Shown: piece after piece, positions 58,026 through 64,000 of the stretch
Layout of the letters: each line of letters starts with the position of its first letter
Position numbering within the stretch: the first letter of the stretch is position 1
Source: Atherinomorus stipes
Lineage: Eukaryota; Chordata; Actinopteri; Atheriniformes; Atherinidae
NCBI GenBank assembly: GCA_023101725.1
Contig: JALJCO010007928.1
Span: 1 to 64,000 of the forward strand
Length of the DNA stretch: 64,000 nt
Reading direction: 5' to 3'
Program-made: the position numbers and the translations under genes
Notes under the pieces: generated by a model
Databases searched by the model: none
Told to the model about the DNA's origin: nothing
What the model saw: only the letters and a program-made list of their open reading frames with translations

Positions 58026-58894
58026 AGGGGTGGGACTTCAACATGTTCATTACAACTAATTACAATAAAATTAATGTGTTAAAAAATAAAATGCATTTAA
58101 TGGCCGTTTGTATTGGAAGCAAGGCGGAACCTTTGTCAGGGCTGATTTTCTGGTACACCCAATTATGCTGATGGACACGTCAAAACTCCACGTCTTTGTT
58201 GCTATATTTAGCAATTTTTCAGACCCCTCTGATACCTTTTTGTTGTTGTTGTATATAGCAGCTAGCAAAAGGTCAAGTGAGATTTTTTTGGTGTTATGTG
58301 AGATTTTTTTCAGACAGACTTGAAAGAATGCATCATTTATTTGCCTCTGTTAGCTGGGGGCGCTATCGCAGGCCCCTCCCCCCTCTCATACACACACTAA
58401 AGGCTGCACAACACATCAGCTGCAGACAACAGTAGATATTCACCTCTCCATGAACCAGAAAATAAAACTGTAAGCTGCCACTGATTGTCAGATATTAATG
58501 CCTCTTGATGAAAAGTGTGGACAGAAACCTTTTAAAAAGTTACATTTTACACTCTTAAAAACAGCCAGTTTAATAGTTTAAGTATTTAAAATGACAGACT
58601 TTTACTCTACGTCTGTTCAGTTTTTGCCAGGGATTATTCTTATTTCTTTTTCTACCTTTTTTAAAAGCTGAAAATAGAATTAAATGCATTTGGTCAGACA
58701 ATGATAGAGCTTGAGTTTACAATTTTAACGTCTGTGTCTATTATTTGATTCAGTTGTCCCCGAAAATCTGTTACATAATGAAAATGTTACTTTCTGGGGC
58801 AATTTTAGTCATGCGATTAATCAAGATGAACTAATTACAAAGCTTCTAATTAATTTGTTATTTTGTTTTTTTTTTTTTTACTGAGTCCCACTCC
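58026..58894. mobile_element. Probable Ac-like hAT element, non-autonomous
   Basis: The left end AGGGGTGGGACTTCAAC is matched by the right end GAGTCCCACTCCT in inverted form. Subterminal ACTAATTACAATAAAATTAA on the left mirrors GATTAATCAAGATGAAC and CTAATTAATTTGTTA on the right. No 8-bp duplication was recovered and no transposase frame remains. Confidence 0.6.
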
Positions 58895-61010
58895 TGGTAA
58901 GTCATCATTATGAGTAATTATCAATAGTGATTTACAGGCAAGATTCAGTCCTAAAGAAGTTCCTTGTGGTTTAATATATTCTCATACAAAACCTATAACT
59001 GTATTTTTATGCAATTTCAAGTCTTTAAAAGGAGACATTTTGAAAAAAATAAAACTTTTATAGAAACAAAAACTGTCTCAGTGAGGATCTGATTCCCTTT
59101 TAAATGTCTTCTGCCTGGCGAGACAAATGAAACTATTGTTCCTCTCTTTATCTGTCATTTAAATCAGTTTTTCTGTCAAACTGTAATCCCCTGTCTGTTG
59201 CAGGACAGTTAATAGGCTTCTTTCCCATGGGTTTGGTGTCATTTCTGCCCTTTAGAGACAGAAAGAAAGAAAAAAAAAACTTTCAGCACATGGCTGTGGA
59301 ACGAAGAGCTCCATTGATCGAAATTGTGAGTGCTGCTGACAACTTGGAGCTTACAGCCCTGCATATCACCTTTCATCTCTTCTCATTTCCATCACCTGTT
59401 CTCGTGAATTGGCTTTTATTAAACCCCAACACAGTCCACATCACTGTGTACAGCTTAGGCTGTCCTACATTTGTAAGGACACTTATAAATTAAATACAGC
59501 ACTGCTTTACAGAATTGTTGAGTACAGTTGCTTCTTTCCCAGGAGAGCTCAGTCATTTTTCTCTGCATCAGTGCTCTGCATGTTGTCGCAGGTTCAGCTG
59601 GACATGCATGTTCTCTCCATTGATTTTAGCACTTTGGCTAAATTAACTACTTGTGATATACACAAACATTCGTTTAGTCGATTTCCCCCCCCCCTTTTTT
59701 TTGTTTTTAGACTGAATAAGCTCAAATATTCACTTTAAAAGAATTCTTTGACTGGATGGCATTTAGCGAAGAAAATTTGATGTGTAATGTTACTTTTCCT
59801 TTTTATCTTTTTGTGCAAATTCTATGAAAAATAAAGCCTTTAAACAATTGCTGAAATTTAAAAAGGGAACATTTACAACATTGCCAATTGACGGTCAGAA
59901 TTTTATGAGTGTGGTACCGAGAAATATTAGTCATGGTCTGTTTTGGTTTAGTTTTTGTGGGGTTTGTGTTTCAAGAGTTCTTTTTTACAGGTTGAGTCTG
60001 TTTATCTTGTGTTCTGTGTAATTTTCAAGTTTTTCCCTTGTGTATTTATTTCAGATTGCTTCCATGTCACACCTGGTCTTCATTACTGATTGCCACACCT
60101 GCTCCTCATTTGTAATTAGCTCCCCTTCTAAATAATCCCTTAGGACATGGAGATTTTAATTTAGTTTATTATTTATGTGGAGTTTTTTTGTTTTTTTCCA
60201 CATGGAGCTGTATATTAAACTGAGTCCCACAATGAATAAATCGGAAGACTCTTTTGTTTCCTTTCTGTGTTTTGCGTTCATAATCCCACCTCTTCCCTAG
60301 CCCAAATGTGAAAACTTACCAAGAGTTTTCCTGGATTCCAGATATGTTGGTTGTGGATTTAAATGCAAAGAAAAAATAAAATACTGTGAAGAACTTTGAT
60401 AATTTCAGGGTTTGCTTGAAGCTGCTTTTTGAACAATAGCTCTGGTCGTGAGCAATATGCGTCAGCAGCTGCCCAAGGTGCGCTACTAGCTTGGCGATTT
60501 CACGCCAGCACAATGTTGTCATCTCCTCAGAAGGAAAAGTAGCAGATGTCATCATCTAATTTGAATATTCTGCCTGATATTGCAATGGACACTAGAGCAG
60601 AGAGGAATAATGTCATGGGAGAGGCAACAAGTAAAAAAAAAGGTAAATATTGTATGTTTATCTTTGCCAATATTTTGTTTGCGTTTTATTGTTAATTGAA
60701 AACAAAACTAAAGTAATTATCAGTCTACAACACGCTGCACGGCTTTGAACTTTTTTATCTTACCGCACTTTTCATTAAAAGGCATTAACATCTGACAGTA
60801 CAGCAGGACAGGATCAGCCATTGGCATCTTTGAGGGTTCAATTTTCAGTCTGGTTCACTGAGCGTACTACAGTAGGCTTTTCATGTGTTGCTTTTTTGAA
60901 AAAAGTCTCTACAAGGGTTTGAAAACTCGCTAAACATAGCAACAATGTTGCTAAGTTGGCAACACTGTGCCAACACTTCACCACTTCACCATCGACAGAG
61001 GTGAATAATA
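58895..61010. other. Unique sequence, no gene recognised
   Basis: The open frames at 59227-59738 have no domain. A stretch near 60036-60260 with an AATAAA-like end has the feel of a retroelement 3' region but no partner sequence in the window. Confidence 0.45.
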
Positions 61011-61102
61011 GGGCTGGGCCGTATGGCAAATTTTTCATATCCCGTTTTTTTTTTTTTTTTTTTTTAAATCCTATCGGTTTTACGGTATTTGACATAATAT
61101 AC

Positions 61103-61229
<127 letters not shown>

Positions 61230-61564
61230 ATAAATAAAAGTAAGAGCATTATTACAGTATGGAGCCCCTCAAGTAACATGGCTACATTTTTCCCTTTTGC
61301 ATTTCCACGCAATGCTTTTGCATGACCTTGCAATAAGGTCAGCAGGTCACGCAGCTCTGGAGTCACAGCTGCTGTCAAAACATCTGCACACTGGCTGCTA
61401 CCGCTGTAACTATAGTTAGTAGTGGATGCTACCACTTTGAAAATAATAAATACACATTGCTCCATCTTGCCAGTTGATTTATAAAGCATGCTACATTGTT
61501 CGGATGTTTACATCCTGAACATGCAGGACATAGGCTACCTGGGATCCAAAGTTTTCACGATAGT

Positions 61565-62686
61565 GGATTATCACGCTTACCGGAAGTTCCCGGATTTTGG
61601 CACTTCCTCTTCCGGGCCATGTTAACGACAGCCGTACCTGTTCTGTTATACTGTTCAAATCGGATAAACTCCAAACATAGTCAAGTTTTCACTCTAGACT
61701 GAAATGATTCTAAGGAAGAAGTGGATCAAAGCGATCGATTTGCCGCGGTGAAGGGCCGAACTTTATAATAAAACACACGTTTGTTTGTCACCGGTGGGGC
61801 ACAACACCGGCACTTCACAGCATGCTAGCATTAGCCAGCTAGCGTTTACTGACGTGCTTAACATTGTGCGTCTTAGAACACACAAACATCTGAAAATCGG
61901 GTCTGTACCTCCCCGTTTCCAGTGGAACAACTGGGGACTGCCAAGAAAGGAGACGCTTTCAGATGCTTGTGTGTTTTCAGCCGCACAAAGTTAGGCACGT
62001 TATCGAGCTGGCTAATGCTAACCTGCTAACACGACTGCGCAGTCTGCCGGCCACAAACAAACGTGTATCGTTTTATTATAAAGTTCGGTCCTTCACCGCG
62101 GCGAATCGGTCGTTTTGATCCACTTCTTCCTTAGCATCACTTCAGTCTGGAATGAAAACTTGGCATTGGCATTTATCCGATTAACAAAGTTTAACAGAGT
62201 AGTAGTCGGCGGACTACTGTTAGGAGGTTAGCATTAGCCAGCTTGATGACGTGCCTAACTTTGTGCGGCTGAAAACACACAAGCATCTGAAAGCGTCTCC
62301 TTTCTTGGCAGTCCCCAGTTGTTCCACTGGAAACGGGGGGGTACAGACCCGATTTTCAGATGTTTGTGTGTTTTAAGACGCACAAAGTTAAGCATGTCAG
62401 TAAACGCTAGCTGGCTAATGCTAGCATGCTGTGAAGTGCCGGTGTTGTGCCCCACCGGGGACAAACAAACGTGTGTTTAATTATAAAGTTCGGCCCTTCA
62501 CCGCGGCGAATCGATCGCTTTGATCCACTTCTTCCTTAGTATCATTTCAGTCTAGAGTGAAAACTTGAGTATGTTTGGAGTTTATCCGATTTAAACAGTA
62601 TAACAGAGCAGGAACGGCTGTCGTTAACATGGCCCGGAAGAGGAAGTGTCCAAAATCTGGGAACTTCCTGTAAGCGTGATAATCCC
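61565..62686. repeat. 1.1-kb nested palindrome
   Basis: The left arm 61565-62030 and right arm 62220-62686 are inverted copies with about 18 differences by eye (around 96% identity), separated by 189 bp. Within each arm there is a second, weaker inverted repeat of about 75 bp (GTGCTTAACATTGTGCGTCT paired with GCCGCACAAAGTTAGGCACG in the left arm). The spacer repeats part of the arm again (AAGTTCGGTCCTTCACCGCG at 62084). Both arms encode the same 69-codon frame without an ATG. Confidence 0.92.
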
Positions 62687-62737
62687 CTATTGTCTTTCTT
62701 TGCAGTATTTATCGCAACCATATCCTTGGCAAGGTGA

Positions 62738-62866
62738 AATGAATGAATGAATGAATGAAATTTATTTATAAAGCACTTTTCATACAAATGTAGCACAAAG
62801 TGCTTTACATATTAAAAACAACATTTCAATAAAAAGACAAAATGACGAACAATTACATAGGTCCCC
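62738..62866 (-). repeat. LINE 3'-end fragment, minus strand
   Basis: A GAAT repeat (62741-62758) followed by GAAATTTATTTATAAAGCAC and CACAAAGTGCTTTACATATT is the reversed 3' end of an L2/Rex-type LINE. It is non-coding. Confidence 0.65.
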
Positions 62867-62867
62867 C

Positions 62868-62898
<31 letters not shown>

Positions 62899-62930
62899 AC
62901 ACGCCCACACACACACACACACACACACAC
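62864..62930. repeat. Poly-C followed by (CA)n
   Basis: About 20 C residues, then CA repeats with one interruption. The Val-Cys and poly-Gly open frames on the minus strand are artefacts. Confidence 0.95.
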
Positions 62931-63437
62931 TCCTGGCTTGGCACTGCTGTGAGGAAACGATATCTTGGGGATCTTGGGGAAATATGATAATCTTGATCAC
63001 TTCTTGCTCTTTTTCTCATATCCAGTCCTGGATCAAGACGTTCTTGCACTCCAAAACGTGCCGTCAGCTTAGCTAGCTGCTAGCATTACCACCGCCAGCT
63101 AACACTTTTGCTCGACAGCATTTGCAAACAGTTGTTTGGTTCACATCCAGTCTTTTACATCCCAAAAACTTCCAAATGATAGATGTGGCTGCTAATTTGG
63201 GGAATGAGTTTATCTAGGTAAACACCATGTGCTTCACTTTTACATCTTTCACCGGTTTTTCACATGTTGTGGTGTTTGTGTCCAACAGTAAAATGGGTCC
63301 CTGCTGAAAGATTTTCCCACTGCGCACGTTCCAGACGTTGTCCAGGCTATTCACCGGTATAGCTGTATATGTAAAATCCATATCATAAAAAAACTATCAC
63401 TGGTATTTGGTATGAACCGGTTTACCACACAGCCCTA

Positions 63438-64000
63438 TAGATAAACATTATAAGTCAGAGCATTCTGAGTCTTTCCATTTTGCCTATTTTGCCCATTTTG
63501 CCTATCGAGTGATGGTCAGTCTTGTTCAAGTCAGTCGCAGGGAGCGACGCCACTGTTTTTGAGGAGTGCTGTAGTCCGGCTTCAAGTGGCTTCAAGCAAA
63601 ACCTGAAATAATCAAAGATCTTTGCAGTATCTAATTTTTTCTCTTAAATTTTAGTAGGGGTTTAAGAAATGAGACTCATGACTGCTGCGACTGGCGCTGC
63701 AGGTAACTGCAGCCACAAGCCAAGCCTTGGTGGGGTGACAAATATTGGATCACTTCATTGTTGGCATTGTCCTCCAGCAAGCTGCACTTACTCAAGTTCT
63801 CCTGCTATGATTTCCTTCTTGGTCCAGCAAACATGACCACTAATCTGTCTTTTTGTTTAAAATCCCACATACAAGGCTGCACTAAAAACCAGTGTTCTGT
63901 TAAAAGCAGCTTCTTGTTACAGTGTAGAGGCAACACAACCAGAGGCTAAAATGAAAATCTTAAACTCAAGGTGCACAGGATTCAATTGAAAAAATGATGG
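63438..64000. other. Unique sequence, no gene recognised
   Basis: Nothing could be supported up to the end of the window. Confidence 0.45.

Noticed and set aside
60036..60260. Solo LTR or retroelement 3' region
   Set aside because: Only a general resemblance; no TG...CA borders, target duplication or second copy could be shown.
62780..63049. Val-Cys and poly-Gly minus-strand frames
   Set aside because: Artefacts of poly-C and (CA)n tracts.

Overview
The window reads as teleost fish nuclear DNA, most likely percomorph. It is AT-rich, carries long (TA)n, (AC)n and homopolymer tracts, and has no bacterial-type gene packing. It is full of families typical of fish genomes: hAT MITEs with 8-bp target duplications, Tc1/mariner relics, TTAA-flanked foldback elements, a 3-bp-duplication GC-rich family, L2-type and Rex1/Jockey-type LINE 3' ends, and tRNA-headed SINEs. 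I find no convincing exon series of a host protein-coding gene. The window looks like intergenic or long-intron sequence that has been a repeated target for transposons. Short open frames in non-repeat stretches show no recognisable domain and are treated as chance.

Layout. 1-11 kb: mostly unique sequence with a TTAA-flanked element (3064-3890), a 211-bp hAT MITE (5322), a long TTAA foldback (6825-7474), and a decayed ZBED-type hAT transposase on the minus strand (8415-9106) interrupted by an internally deleted Tc1-like element (9110-9995). 11-16 kb: a GC-rich element with 3-bp duplications (11451-12676) whose right terminus was hit by a second element with a 9-bp duplication; a mariner-like relic; a minus-strand L2-type LINE end (14887-15474). 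16-23 kb: mostly unique, with a partial MITE, a tRNA-headed SINE and a hAT MITE carrying an 80-bp retroposed insert. 23-26.5 kb: one TTAA element swollen by at least five later insertions; a nearly empty relative at 51.4 kb shows the pre-insertion sequence. 28-30 kb: a hAT-like element containing second copies of both families seen at 11.5 kb. 31-35 kb: mariner relic, hAT MITE, 1.6-kb hAT element with perfect duplication, and a tRNA-Glu-like MITE. 35-41 kb: mostly unique.

41-46 kb is the most unusual part. A 528-codon uninterrupted reading frame (42066-43652) encodes a Pro/Glu/Thr-rich protein with a 114-residue tandem duplication and a coiled coil. It runs directly, on the same strand, into the 3' end of a LINE, which was then interrupted by a 2-kb insertion holding another hAT element. 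This has the form of a retrocopy-LINE chimera. 47-60 kb: two related mariner-type MITEs, a decayed LINE reverse transcriptase with its active-site region, a SINE, and hAT ends. 61-63.4 kb: a composite element with (AT)60 and a 1.1-kb nested palindrome of about 96% identical arms.

No genes here work together as a pathway. The biology is the layered insertion history, and target duplications give the order of events at many sites.
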